A DNA stretch of 64,000 nucleotides from NCBI GenBank assembly GCA_963734125.1, contig CAVTGB010000029.1, positions 1 to 64,000 of the forward strand, in the 5' to 3' direction. Of the stretch, positions 17,162-26,109 are shown one piece after another (the stretch's first letter is position 1; every line of letters starts with the position of its first letter). Source of the stretch: DATARH01 sp963734125 (GTDB taxonomy: Bacteria > Pseudomonadota > Alphaproteobacteria > ATCC43930 > CGMCC-115725). A program made the translations under genes and the position numbers. The notes beneath the pieces were generated by a model. It was not told where the DNA came from and searched no databases. It saw only the letters and a program-made list of their open reading frames with translations.

Positions 17162-17243
17162 CTGTGGTCCCGGCGCAGGCCGGGACCCATGCTTCAACGA
17201 CCTCCGACGCGGATCGATGGATCCCGGCTTTCGTCGGGATGAC
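17162..17243. repeat. Two REP-like palindromic repeats downstream of infC
   Basis: Two copies of the family seen at 557-813: GGTCCCGGCGCAGGCCGGGA at about 17165-17184 and GATGGATCCCGGCTTTCGTC followed by GGGATGAC at about 17215-17242, in opposite orientations. They lie between the convergent infC and CoA-transferase genes and can form GC-rich stems, so they may also act as a bidirectional transcript end. Confidence 0.75.
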
Positions 17244-17252
17244 AATTCAATA

Positions 17253-18404
17253 TCACCCGATGACGTTGGCGGCGCGCAGCTCCCGTAACGTCGCCTGGTC
17301 GTAGCCGAGGATCGCCGAGAGGAGTTCGTCGGTGTGCTCGCCGGGGGTCGGGACGTGGCCGACGCGGCCCGGGGTTTTCGACATCTTGATCGTGGCGCCG
17401 GGGACGTGGATCTCGCCGGCCAGTGCGTCAGGCATCTTGACCAGCATCTCGCGCTCCCACAGATGCGGGTCTTCGGCGGCCTGCGGGATCGTCTTTACCG
17501 GCGCCACCGGGATCTCGGCGGCCAAGAGGGTCGCGCAGATGTGGTCGACGGTGTTCTCGGCGCACCACTTGGCGACCGCCTGCTTGCGCGGGTCGTCGCG
17601 CCCGACCCGGCTGGTCCAGCCGCCGACGGCAGCGCCGTCGTCGCCGGTGGCGATCTGCATGAGGCGCGTCGCCATCGCCCGGCCCGAGGCGGAAATGACG
17701 ACATGCCCGTCCTTGGCCTTGTAGGGCGGCCGCCCGCCCTCGCCGCCTTCCTGGCCGGTGGCGAGATAATAGGAGAGCGGGATCTCGACCATCGTGAACC
17801 CGGAATCGAGGAGGCAGCAATCGACGACCTGCCCCTCGCCGGTCTTGTCGCGGTGGTGGAGGGCCGCGAGCGCGCCGATCGTCGCGTGCAATGAGGTATA
17901 GCGGTCGACCAGCGAGGTGGCCGCGCCTAATGGCGTTCCAACCGGGGCCCCGGTCAGGCTCATCAGCCCGCTCATCGCCTGCCCCAGCGGATCGAAGGCC
18001 GGGCGGTCGCGATAGGGGCCGTATTGGCCAAAGCCGGAGACCGATATGAGGATGATGTCGCGCTTCAGCTTGCATAGTTCGTCATAGCCGAAGCCCATCT
18101 TTTCCATGACCCCGGGGCGGAAGTTCTGCAGCACCATGTCGGCCGTGGGGACGAGGGCGGCGAAAATTTCCTTGCCGCGCTCGGTCCGCATGTCGAGGCA
18201 CATACTCTTCTTGCCGCGGTTGTAGACCGAGAAATAGACGCTTTGCCCGCGCACCAGGGGTTCGGATTTGCGGGTTTCTTCGCCCCCCAGCTTCTCGATC
18301 TTGATCACTTCGGCGCCGAGATCAGAGAGGATCATGCCGCCGCGCGGGCCTGCCTGGTAGCGCGCCAATTCCAATACCCTGATGCCGTCGAGACTACCGG
18401 CCAT
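17253..18404 (-). CDS. CaiB/BaiF family CoA transferase
   Basis: A 383-residue type III CoA transferase that moves CoA between organic acids. The N-terminus GIRVLELARYQAGPRGGMIL, DLGAEVIKIEKLGGEETR and SVYNRGKKSMCLDMRTERGK are diagnostic. MVLQNFRPGVMEKMGFGYDE contains the region before the catalytic Asp, and FGQYGPYRDRPAFDPLGQAM follows. The C-terminus (GEHTDELLSAILGYDQATLR) is complete. The acid substrate is unknown. It stands alone on this strand, next to a reversed cupin gene. Confidence 0.9.
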   Translation of the reverse strand: MAGSLDGIRVLELARYQAGPRGGMILSDLGAEVIKIEKLGGEETRKSEPLVRGQSVYFSVYNRGKKSMCLDMRTERGKEIFAALVPTADMVLQNFRPGVMEKMGFGYDELCKLKRDIILISVSGFGQYGPYRDRPAFDPLGQAMSGLMSLTGAPVGTPLGAATSLVDRYTSLHATIGALAALHHRDKTGEGQVVDCCLLDSGFTMVEIPLSYYLATGQEGGEGGRPPYKAKDGHVVISASGRAMATRLMQIATGDDGAAVGGWTSRVGRDDPRKQAVAKWCAENTVDHICATLLAAEIPVAPVKTIPQAAEDPHLWEREMLVKMPDALAGEIHVPGATIKMSKTPGRVGHVPTPGEHTDELLSAILGYDQATLRELRAANVIG

Positions 18405-18450
18405 CGCGCCCTCCGTAATGTCGATCCACCACCCCGCGCCCGACGACCGG

Positions 18451-18924
18451 CTACTTCGCTTTTTTGGCGTCGTCAGCCGCGTTCAGCATGGTGCGCCCGG
18501 TCGGGCCGATATTGTTGCTCTGGATGATTGTCGTGCCGCTGACCCAGGCGTAATGCGGCGTCCCCTTCGGCATGCGGATAAAGCCGCCCGCGGTTACGGT
18601 CGTCGCCTTGCTGCGGTCGATTTTGTCGCCGAGGCCGACATGGAGGGTCCCCGACAGCACCGTAACGTTCTCGTCATTCGGGTGGGTATGCGGCGGGAGG
18701 ACCGAGCCTGACACCAATTTCACCCGATTGGCATATTGGCCGTCCTTCGCAGGGTCGCCGAACAGCATGGCGACCTCCGCCCCCTTCGGGAGCCCGGCGG
18801 CCGGTGGCGCCGCGATCCATTTGACCCCGGCCAGCGAGCCGACAATGGTCGGTTCCTCGGCCTGCGCCGTCAGCGGAATCAGGGCCACAAAGGCGGCTGC
18901 CGCAACGAGTCCAATGCGCGTCAT
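18451..18924 (-). CDS. Secreted cupin domain protein
   Basis: A 157-residue protein. The start at 18924 has GGAGGAGCAGC upstream. MTRIGLVAAAAFVALIPLTA then QAEEP is a signal peptide, so the protein is exported. The mature cupin shows GSVLPPHTHPNDENVTVLSG (HxH and E ligands of motif 1) and TAGGFIRMPKGTPHYAWVSG (motif 2). Such small periplasmic cupins are common but uncharacterised. The frame is open further upstream, but the signal peptide and ribosome site fix this start. Confidence 0.87.
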   Translation of the reverse strand: MTRIGLVAAAAFVALIPLTAQAEEPTIVGSLAGVKWIAAPPAAGLPKGAEVAMLFGDPAKDGQYANRVKLVSGSVLPPHTHPNDENVTVLSGTLHVGLGDKIDRSKATTVTAGGFIRMPKGTPHYAWVSGTTIIQSNNIGPTGRTMLNAADDAKKAK

Positions 18925-19061
18925 GGTGCTGCTCCTCCGGTGAAATGTCCGCATTACTTTGCCGATTGATCCTATGGGATCATGCTGCGGGCGACAACCG
19001 GGGAGACAGCGCGCGACCAGCGATGTCATTCTATGCGGTGGAACGAGAGGAGAGCCGAGCG

Positions 19062-19826
19062 ATGGCCTATGAATACATCCTGAGCGAGCGCGAGGGTGCG
19101 GTTGCCGTGATCACCTTGAACCGGCCGGAAAAGCTCAACGCGCTGAGCTTCCCGTTGATGCAGGAGGTCGAGGACGCGCTCTCCGGCTACGAGGCCGACG
19201 ACGAGATCAGGGCGGTCATTCTGACCGGGGCTGGCGCGCGCGCCTTCTCGGCTGGCGCCGATATTCACGAGATGGCGGGGCTGAGTTCGGAGGAGCTCGC
19301 GGCGCGCAGCGAGACCCGCGGCAGTATCAGCTGGCATATCGCCAGCTACACAAAGCCGCTGATCGGCGCGATCAACGGCCTGGCTTATGGCGGCGCCGCG
19401 CTCCTGTCCTCCTCGCTCGATTTGCGCATCGGCTGCGAGCGCACCCAGTTCCGCTTTCTGGCGGCGAGCTACGGTCGGGTCAATTCAACCTGGTCCCTGC
19501 CCGCGCTCGTCGGCATCCCCAAAGCCAAGGAGCTCTTGTACACCGGGCGCATCGTCGCCGCCGAGGAGGCGCTGCGCATCGGCCTTTTGAACCAGGTCGT
19601 GCCGGCGGCGAAGCTGATCGAATCGGCGATCGAACTGGGCCAGATGATCGCCAAGAACGACCCGCGCATGGTCCAGGGCATCAAGCGCCTGTTGCACGAG
19701 GGGATGGGGCTCGACTGGCGCGGGCGCTACGACCTCGAGGACGATGCGCGCGCGACCTACCTCTCGGCCGGCCACCCGCGCGACGGGTTCAAGGATTTTC
19801 TCGCGCGAAAGCCGGTACGCGGGTGA
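19062..19826 (+). CDS. Enoyl-CoA hydratase/isomerase family protein
   Basis: A 254-residue crotonase. MAYEYILSEREGAVAVITLN, then ILTGAGARAFSAGADIHEM (CoA pocket and first oxyanion-hole amide), and IGAINGLAYGGAALLSSSLD (second amide). Where hydratases usually carry the ELGLxPGxGGTQRL stretch with a catalytic Glu, this protein has SYGRVNSTWSLPALVGIPKA. It may therefore not be a standard hydratase. GAGAGGAGAG lies upstream of the ATG. The stop overlaps the next (cupin) start by 4 bp. Confidence 0.88.
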   Translation: MAYEYILSEREGAVAVITLNRPEKLNALSFPLMQEVEDALSGYEADDEIRAVILTGAGARAFSAGADIHEMAGLSSEELAARSETRGSISWHIASYTKPLIGAINGLAYGGAALLSSSLDLRIGCERTQFRFLAASYGRVNSTWSLPALVGIPKAKELLYTGRIVAAEEALRIGLLNQVVPAAKLIESAIELGQMIAKNDPRMVQGIKRLLHEGMGLDWRGRYDLEDDARATYLSAGHPRDGFKDFLARKPVRG

Positions 19827-20260
19827 TTTCGGCGATCCACCTCGACGAGAAATTCGGCCGCTTCACCGAGCGCTGGCAGCCGAACATCATCGCCGCGGCG
19901 AACGGGCAGGAAGTGAAGCTCGTCAAGGTCCAGGGCGAGTTCCCGTGGCATCACCACGATGACGATCCGCGACGCCGAATTCACCGCGCCGATCGGTGCG
20001 GTGCTCTATGCGAACCCTTCGGCAAGCGTGCGGCGGATCTGACCGGCGGGCAGACCGGCAAGACCCATCCGGTCGAGGGTGCACGCATCAGCGGCGCAAC
20101 GGTACCGGACATCGTCCGCGCCAGGGTGCTCGGCGGTGCGAAATCGACAATCAGGGTTTTCCGCGCGCGACCGCCTACGATCGTCGAGACGCAAGCCTCC
20201 CTTGGTGTGCATATGACGCAATTGACTTACTCTATTTTTGAAATATATTATACTCGGTAG
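19823..20260 (+). pseudogene. Cupin domain protein fragment, broken after the first histidine cluster
   Basis: The GTG start overlaps the crotonase stop. The first 48 residues (IHLDEKFGRFTERWQPNIIA, NGQEVKLVKVQGEFPWHHHD) match the N-terminus of a known type of about 120-residue cupin with an HHHDDEDE metal motif. After HHHDDD (about 19965) the expected remainder is missing. The following open sequence to 20260 is not cupin in any frame and I do not recognise it. This looks like a deletion joining the cupin to unrelated DNA rather than one simple indel. Confidence 0.6.
20222..20251 (+). promoter_or_regulatory. Strong sigma70-like promoter upstream of cpaF
   Basis: TTGACT (20222-20227) and TATTAT (20246-20251) with an 18-base spacer, in an AT-rich island (20215-20300) that contrasts with the surrounding GC-rich DNA. 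The CpaF-like gene starts 50 bp further on. Confidence 0.6.
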
Positions 20261-20301
20261 GGACGCTTTTATATAAATTACACTCTTATGGGTAGCATGA
20301 A

Positions 20302-22008
20302 ATGACGACAGCATCGCTCAGGGAACCGATCGTCGAGAGTGGGCTTGAAGCACGGATTGCGAGTCTGGCCACACGGCACGCACGGGTTGCCAAGGGTCCG
20401 GCCAGCCTGCGAGACCCGGTCGCCAAGCTTGCAGTAAACGATGCGACCCGGCCGAAGCCAGCCATGCCGCCGGTGTCGGAGGTGCCACCGAGAGGTTCGG
20501 TCGATGACAACCTCTCCGCAGCGTCTTGGGAATTAATAGGTCTTGTGCAGGCTGAAATCAGCCCCCTACAGCGTGCGGTGCTCAGCAGAAACCAGTTTGC
20601 CAAAATCGTCGGCACAGCCGTCGATGCCTACCTGATCCGCCGCGCGATGAATCTGGGAAAGTTCACGCGCCGCGATTTGGTGACCAACATCATGCAGGCG
20701 CTGCTTGCCCCGCCGGAAGACGGGCTGGGCGCTGCAAAACCGCGAACTCAGCTGAGAGCGGTCGAAGTTGCGAAGGCAGCGATCCAGCCGCTAATCCTCG
20801 AACACATGGATGTTGCCTCGGCGGCTAATCTGCCGCGCGCGATCTTCGAGGCACGGCTCGTGAGCTGGGTCAGGGAACTCCTGGTCGACAACAAGATCCA
20901 GCTGAATTTCACGGAGCAGTGCGCGCTCATCGAAGAGCTGCTTGCCGATATGCTGGGGCTCGGACCGCTAGAGCCGCTGCTGACCGACGAGACCGTCAGC
21001 GACATCATGGTCAACGGGCCGAAACAAGTTTATGTCGAGCGCCGCGGCAAGCTTGAGCTGACCGATGCGACGTTCCGCGACGCGCCGCATTTGATGAATA
21101 TCTGCACCAAGATCGTGACCCGGATCGGCCGGCGGATCGATGAACTGCATCCACTGGTTGACGCTCGCCTGCCTGATGGCAGTCGCGTCAACATCATTAT
21201 CGCGCCGTTGGCGCTCGACGGCGCGATGATAACGATCCGCAAATTTGCCAAAAAGACCATCACGCTCGACGTAATGGTCGCCAAGGGCTCCATTTCACCG
21301 GCGATGGCGACGGTATTGAAGGTCGCGGCACGGTGCCGGCTCAACATCCTGATCTCCGGCGGCACGGGCTCCGGCAAGACGACCCTGCTCAATGCGCTGT
21401 CGCAAATGATCGACGTCAACGAGCGGACCGTGACGATCGAAGATGCCGCCGAACTGCAGTTGCAGCAGCCGCATGTTGGCCGGCTCGAGACCCGCCCGGC
21501 CAATATCGAAGGCGCCGGCGAGGTCACGATCCGCGACCTGCTGAAGAACGTCCTGCGCATGCGGCCCGACCGGATCATCATCGGCGAGTGCCGCGGCGAG
21601 GAGGCATTCGATATGCTGCAGGCGATGAACACCGGCCACGACGGCTCGATGAGCACGATTCACGCGAACACCCCACGCGACGCGCTGAGCCGCCTCGAGA
21701 ACATGATCGGCATGGCCGCTCCCAGCCTGTCGCCACGGGCAATCCGCTCTCAGATCAACTCGGCGATCCACATGATCTGCCAGGTCAACCGCATGCGGGA
21801 TGGCCAGCGCCGGGTAACCCACATCACTGAGATCGTTGGGATGGAGGGTGATATCATCACCACCCACGACCTGTTCACCTACCAGTTCCAAGGCGAAGGT
21901 TCCGACGGCAAGCTGCGCGGTTCATTCCAGTCGAGCGGGATACGGCCTGGCTTCCTGGCGCGGGCCGAGTATTACGGTCTCGACAAAGTGCTTCTGGAGG
22001 CGATCTAG
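20302..22008 (+). CDS. cpaF: CpaF/TadA-type secretion ATPase (orphan)
   Basis: A 568-residue ATPase of the type II/IV secretion family, closest to CpaF of tight-adherence pili. Residues 1-95 are a poorly conserved extension. The N-terminal helical domain has LIEELLADMLGLGPLEPLLT and ETVSDIMVNGPKQVYVERRG. The core has Walker A ISGGTGSGKTTLLN near residue 352, the Asp box ERTVTIEDAAELQLQQPHV, Walker B DRIIIGECRGEEAFDMLQAM, and the His box HDGSMSTIHANTPRDALSRL. No other tad/cpa genes flank it, so it must serve a pilus or secretion machine encoded elsewhere, or be a stray copy. Confidence 0.9.
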   Translation: MTTASLREPIVESGLEARIASLATRHARVAKGPASLRDPVAKLAVNDATRPKPAMPPVSEVPPRGSVDDNLSAASWELIGLVQAEISPLQRAVLSRNQFAKIVGTAVDAYLIRRAMNLGKFTRRDLVTNIMQALLAPPEDGLGAAKPRTQLRAVEVAKAAIQPLILEHMDVASAANLPRAIFEARLVSWVRELLVDNKIQLNFTEQCALIEELLADMLGLGPLEPLLTDETVSDIMVNGPKQVYVERRGKLELTDATFRDAPHLMNICTKIVTRIGRRIDELHPLVDARLPDGSRVNIIIAPLALDGAMITIRKFAKKTITLDVMVAKGSISPAMATVLKVAARCRLNILISGGTGSGKTTLLNALSQMIDVNERTVTIEDAAELQLQQPHVGRLETRPANIEGAGEVTIRDLLKNVLRMRPDRIIIGECRGEEAFDMLQAMNTGHDGSMSTIHANTPRDALSRLENMIGMAAPSLSPRAIRSQINSAIHMICQVNRMRDGQRRVTHITEIVGMEGDIITTHDLFTYQFQGEGSDGKLRGSFQSSGIRPGFLARAEYYGLDKVLLEAI

Positions 22009-22030
22009 ACCAGGATCGGTCGAGCACAAA

Positions 22031-23516
22031 TTATCCGCCTGCCGGCAGGGTGACCGGGCGGCGGCGGGCGATCGGGGCGGCCGGGATCATGCCGACATCG
22101 ATCTGCGGCATCGGCAGCTCGATCGCGCCCAGCACCGCATTCGCCAGCTCGTTGTAATCACGAAAGTTTTTGCGGAGCCAGCCGCGCCAGTTCGGCATGC
22201 CGCCGCTGGCGTGCAGCTCGAAGGCGGATTCGCGACCGTCGAGCGCCGAGGAGACATGGTCGGCGGCGAGCTGCAACAGCGCGGCGCGCTGCACTGCGGT
22301 GTAGCCGCCGCCGCCGAAGGAGTTCCTCGAGCCCGGCCGCCAATTCGGGCGTCGCGAGATCGCTGTCGGCGGGCGCGACGACGAGCGAGGAGCCGGGCAC
22401 GATGCGCAGGATCTCCGAAACTCGCTGGCGCGCCTTGAAGAGGGCGATGCCGCCCGGGGCAAGATGGCGGTGGCTGGGGAAGCAATAACCCGCCGGGGTG
22501 AATTCGGGGTCGCGCTCGGCCGCGAGGATACAGCTGCGCACGGTCTGCACCGCGACGACCAGGTCGACGACGTACTCGACCGTCTGTTCGTGCTCCTTCA
22601 AACCCATCGCATCGGACAGGGCCAGCGCCAGGCCGAGGGTGAATTCGGCCCGCGCCAGCCAGCCATAGAGGTGATGCCAGCGCAGCCAGCGGGCGATCGG
22701 ATCGGGATCGGCGCCGACGAAGAACACGTGCTCCCACGGCACGAAGACGTCGTCGAGCCACATCTGGCCGTCGAGCTCGTCATAGCGGGAGGATAGGGGC
22801 GCGATGAACGGGCTGGCATGGCGCGCCGCGCTCTTGCGGCACAAGACCGTGACCCCGGGCGCACCGACCGGCACGATAAATCCGGCGCGATGGCCCCCGA
22901 TATCAACGCCCGACATGCCGCCGACATAAACTTCTTCGGCATAGGCGGGGCTCGTATGCATGCCGAGCCTGCCGCGGATGACGACCCCGGCATCGGTGTC
23001 GCGCACCAGCTTCAAGGCCACCCGGTCGCGCGGGTCCTCACGCATCCGCTGCCCGATGATCGGGGCGCCGCCGCAATAGGTGATGAACCGCCCGGTGCGG
23101 GCTATTCCGTCGCGGTAGCGAAGGGCATTCCTGGCCTGCTCCGGCGCGACGTTCTGCGCCTCTACCGCGGTCAAGACGCCGAGGGCGATCAGATTGCCGT
23201 AAGCGGGGTCGTGGGTGATGTTGCCGGCCGAGAGGAACAGGGTTTTCGCGAAGGACCGGCCCATCCCGACAATTTCTTCCATCGTGCGCGGCAATACGAA
23301 GGCCCAGGGCACGCGCTCGCCGCCGTTGCCAGCGGGCGCCAGCAGCGTCTCCTGCCAGGAGAGATCGAAGTGCCGGTCGTACCAAAGGACGTATTCCTCG
23401 ACCATCGTGCGGGTCGCCGGGTGGGTCGTCACATCCTCGACCGGGCCCTCACCCATCACCCAGACCTTGCGGCCGTCGCGCAGGGCCTCCCGGTATGCGG
23501 CACCGGTGCGCATCAT
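22031..23516 (-). pseudogene. 4-hydroxyphenylacetate 3-hydroxylase (HpaB) family protein, one frameshift near 22320
   Basis: A flavin-dependent aromatic hydroxylase of the HpaB type (FADH2-using oxygenase component). MMRTGAAYREALRDGRKVWV opens it. RVPWAFVLPRTMEEIVGMGR and GNITHDPAYGNLIALGVLTA follow, with DTDAGVVIRGRLGMHTSPAY, HRAGFIVPVGAPGVTVLCRK and DELDGQMWLDDVFVPWEHVF of the flavin/substrate region. The frame is lost at about 22320 (the CGGCGG run) and resumes in another frame as GGGGYTAVQRAALLQLAADH to the stop at 22031. The intact length would be about 494. Its start overlaps the stop of the paralogous gene upstream. Confidence 0.82.
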
Positions 23517-25012
23517 GGCGTTCCTGACTTGGGCGCCGTCGGTGGCGCCACATTGGTCCGCCGCGGCGCGAGCGGGGCGGCGGGGATGACGCCGACGTCG
23601 ATTTCCGGCATCGGAATCTCAATCGCGCGCAGGACCGCGTTGGCCAGCTCGTTGTAGCTCGGGAACAGGCGGCGCAAGCGGCCTCGCCATGCCGGGACGC
23701 CGCCGCTGGCATGCAGCTCGAAAGCGGATTCGCGCCCGTCGAGCGCCGAGGATACATGGTCGGCGGCGAGCTGTAATAAGGCCGCGCGCTGCTCCGCGCT
23801 ATAGCCCCCGCCGCCGAACGCGTCCTCCAGCCCTGCCGCCATCTGCGGATCGGCAAGATCGCTGTCCGCGGGCGCGACGACCAGGGAGGAACCGGGGACG
23901 ATCCGCAGGATCTCGGAAATGCGCTGGCGCGCCTTCAGGATCGCGAGCCCGCCCGGCATCAGATGGATGTAGTTGGCATGGCAATTTCCGGCCGCGGTAA
24001 AGGCGGGGTCGCGTTCCGCGGCGGTGAGGCAGCTGCGCACGGTCTGCACCTCGACCACCAGGTCAACGAGGTATTCGACGGTCTGCTCGTGCTCCTTCAG
24101 CCCCATCGCATCGGCGAGGGCGAGCGCGAGGCCGAGCGCGAACTCGGCCTTGGCGAGCCAGCCGTAGAGGTGGTGCCACAACAGCCAGGTGGCGATCGGC
24201 TCGGGCGTCGGCTCGACCAGAAAGACGCGCTCCCAGGGCACGAACACATTCTCGAGCCACATCTGCCCGTCGAGTTCGTCGAAGCGCGAGGACAGCGGCG
24301 CGACAAACCGGCTTCCCCCACGCGCCGCGATCTTGCGGCAGATCGTCGTCACCCCGGGCGCTCCAACTTCGACGATAAAGCTGGCGCGGTGCCCGCCGAT
24401 CTCGACCCCGTTGAGGGAGCCGACATAGACATCCTCGGCATAGGCCGGGCTCGTATGCATGCCGAGCCGGCCGCTGATGACGACGCCCGCATCGGTTTCG
24501 CGCACCAATTTCAATGCGGCGCGCGTGGAGGGGTCCGCGCGCAGCCGGAACCCGATCGGCGCGGCGCCGCCGCAGAATGTCAGGAACCGCCCGGTCCGGG
24601 CGATCAGCTCGCGATAAGCGCTCGCGTCGGCGATCTGCTTTGCCGAGACATTGCGCTCCTCGACCGCGGTCAAGACGCCCATCGAGATCAGATGGCCGTA
24701 TGCGGGGGTATGGGTGATGTTGCCGGCGCTGATGAAGAGCGTCTTGGCGAAGGACCGGCCCATGCCGATCAGATCCTCGCTGGTTTTTGGCAGGAGATAG
24801 GCCCAGGCGGTCGGCTCGCGGCCCGGCGCGGGCGGGGCGATCAGGGTGTGCTCCCAGGCGGGGTCGAAGTGGCGGTCGTACCAGGCGACATATTCCTCGA
24901 CCATCGCGCTGGTCGCCGGATGCGTCGTCATGTCCGGGACGAGGCCTTCGCCGATGACCCAAACGCGCCGCCCGTCGCGCAGCGCTTCGCGGTATTCGGC
25001 GCCGGTCCGCAT
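23513..25012 (-). CDS. 4-hydroxyphenylacetate 3-hydroxylase (HpaB) family protein
   Basis: Intact paralogue of the gene after it, 499 residues. MRTGAEYREALRDGRRVWVI, TSEDLIGMGRSFAKTLFISA, FCGGAAPIGFRLRADPSTRA, ETDAGVVISGRLGMHTSPAY, GAPGVTTICRKIAARGGSRF and DELDGQMWLENVFVPWERVF follow the HpaB/pyoverdin-chromophore-type oxygenase pattern. The C-terminus adds the four-helix segment AALLQLAADHVSSALDGRES. GGAAGGGG precedes the ATG at 25012. The substrate is unknown; a separate flavin reductase would be needed and is not nearby. The tandem pair and the upstream binding protein read as one operon. Confidence 0.88.
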   Translation of the reverse strand: MRTGAEYREALRDGRRVWVIGEGLVPDMTTHPATSAMVEEYVAWYDRHFDPAWEHTLIAPPAPGREPTAWAYLLPKTSEDLIGMGRSFAKTLFISAGNITHTPAYGHLISMGVLTAVEERNVSAKQIADASAYRELIARTGRFLTFCGGAAPIGFRLRADPSTRAALKLVRETDAGVVISGRLGMHTSPAYAEDVYVGSLNGVEIGGHRASFIVEVGAPGVTTICRKIAARGGSRFVAPLSSRFDELDGQMWLENVFVPWERVFLVEPTPEPIATWLLWHHLYGWLAKAEFALGLALALADAMGLKEHEQTVEYLVDLVVEVQTVRSCLTAAERDPAFTAAGNCHANYIHLMPGGLAILKARQRISEILRIVPGSSLVVAPADSDLADPQMAAGLEDAFGGGGYSAEQRAALLQLAADHVSSALDGRESAFELHASGGVPAWRGRLRRLFPSYNELANAVLRAIEIPMPEIDVGVIPAAPLAPRRTNVAPPTAPKSGTP

Positions 25013-25029
25013 CGCTGTCCCCTTCCTAT

Positions 25030-25959
25030 TCATGCGCCGGGACGCCACAGATCGCTGAACCGGGTGGCGACGATATCGGCATAGGGGACATCGTCGTCGA
25101 GAACGCTCATGCTCTGGGCGAAGCGGTTGATCGCCGCCACCGATGTCGCGCTGACCGCGGCGTCGTAGAACGGAAGATCACGCCGGATGATCTGGGCGAT
25201 CAGCCCGGCTTCGCGCGGCGGAAAGCGCTTCTCGCCGACTTCGGTGGCGCGCGATACGTCAGCCTTCAACGCGTTCTGCGCCGCCACCAGCGCGCGCACT
25301 GCCGCCGCGGCTACGTCAGGCGAGCGTTCGATCAGCCGGTCGGTCGTCGCCAGCACCGGCATCGTATAGTCGAAAGCGCCGGACGGGCCGTCGCCGCGCC
25401 GCACATCGAGGACGATCGTTCCCGTGCCGCTGGTCACCGCCAACTCGGTCGCCATGCCGTTGGCCCAGAACCCGTCGATCGCGCGGTTTTTCAGCGCCTC
25501 GGCCGCGGTCAGGCCGAAATTGACGGAGCTGCCGGCCGCCCCCGGCACCGGGCCGATCCGGATGTCGTTCTTATGCGGGTCGAGGCCGGCGGTGGTGAGG
25601 AGGCCGCGCAGCCCCATCTCGACCCAGGGCGCCGCCCCGATGCGGCGGCCCTTCAACGCTGCCAAATCGCCGCGCGCGATGCCGAGATCGGCGCGCATCA
25701 CCAAAAACCAGTACATGCCCTGCGAGAGCGCGCCCAGGAGCTTGACGCCGCGCCATTCGGTAAAGGCCGCCAGCGCGCCATGCGCCGCGCCGCCGACAAA
25801 ATCAACCGCACCGTCGCGCAACGCCGCATAGGCGCGATCGACCGGAAAGATCAGCTCGGCCGAGACGTCCAATCCCTCGCGCGCGAAAAAACCGAGCTCG
25901 GCCGCGGCCAGGGCGGGGAAATACGAATTCGAGATCAGATCGGGTATCGCGAGCTTCAT
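25030..25959 (-). CDS. ABC transporter substrate-binding protein, NMT1/THI5-like (no obvious signal peptide)
   Basis: A 309-residue periplasmic-binding-fold protein. MKLAIPDLISNSYFPALAAA followed by ELGFFAREGLDV is the usual start of the mature NMT1/SsuA-like domain. DRAYAALRDGAVDFVGGAAH, LAALKGRRIGAAPWVEMGLR and VPGAAGSSVNFGLTAAEALK match the two lobes. There is no N-terminal hydrophobic signal, which is seen in some intracellular or mis-started family members. It lies directly upstream (18 bp) of the HpaB-like pair and may sense or bind their substrate. Confidence 0.8.
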   Translation of the reverse strand: MKLAIPDLISNSYFPALAAAELGFFAREGLDVSAELIFPVDRAYAALRDGAVDFVGGAAHGALAAFTEWRGVKLLGALSQGMYWFLVMRADLGIARGDLAALKGRRIGAAPWVEMGLRGLLTTAGLDPHKNDIRIGPVPGAAGSSVNFGLTAAEALKNRAIDGFWANGMATELAVTSGTGTIVLDVRRGDGPSGAFDYTMPVLATTDRLIERSPDVAAAAVRALVAAQNALKADVSRATEVGEKRFPPREAGLIAQIIRRDLPFYDAAVSATSVAAINRFAQSMSVLDDDVPYADIVATRFSDLWRPGA

Positions 25960-26109
25960 CGGCAGCTCCCATTTTTTCCCGGCTCGCCGACCAGCCTATA
26001 GTCGCTGCACGGGGAAGGGAACCGGACGGTTTCGGCAATCTATCCGCTGCGGCGCCTATCCCGAGATCATCGCCGCGGTCAAACTCGCCGCCGGCAAAAA
26101 GCGAGGCGG

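Noticed and set aside
20215..20300. AT-rich island as a replication origin
   Set aside because: No DnaA-box cluster or replication gene nearby; a consensus promoter for the next gene explains it better.
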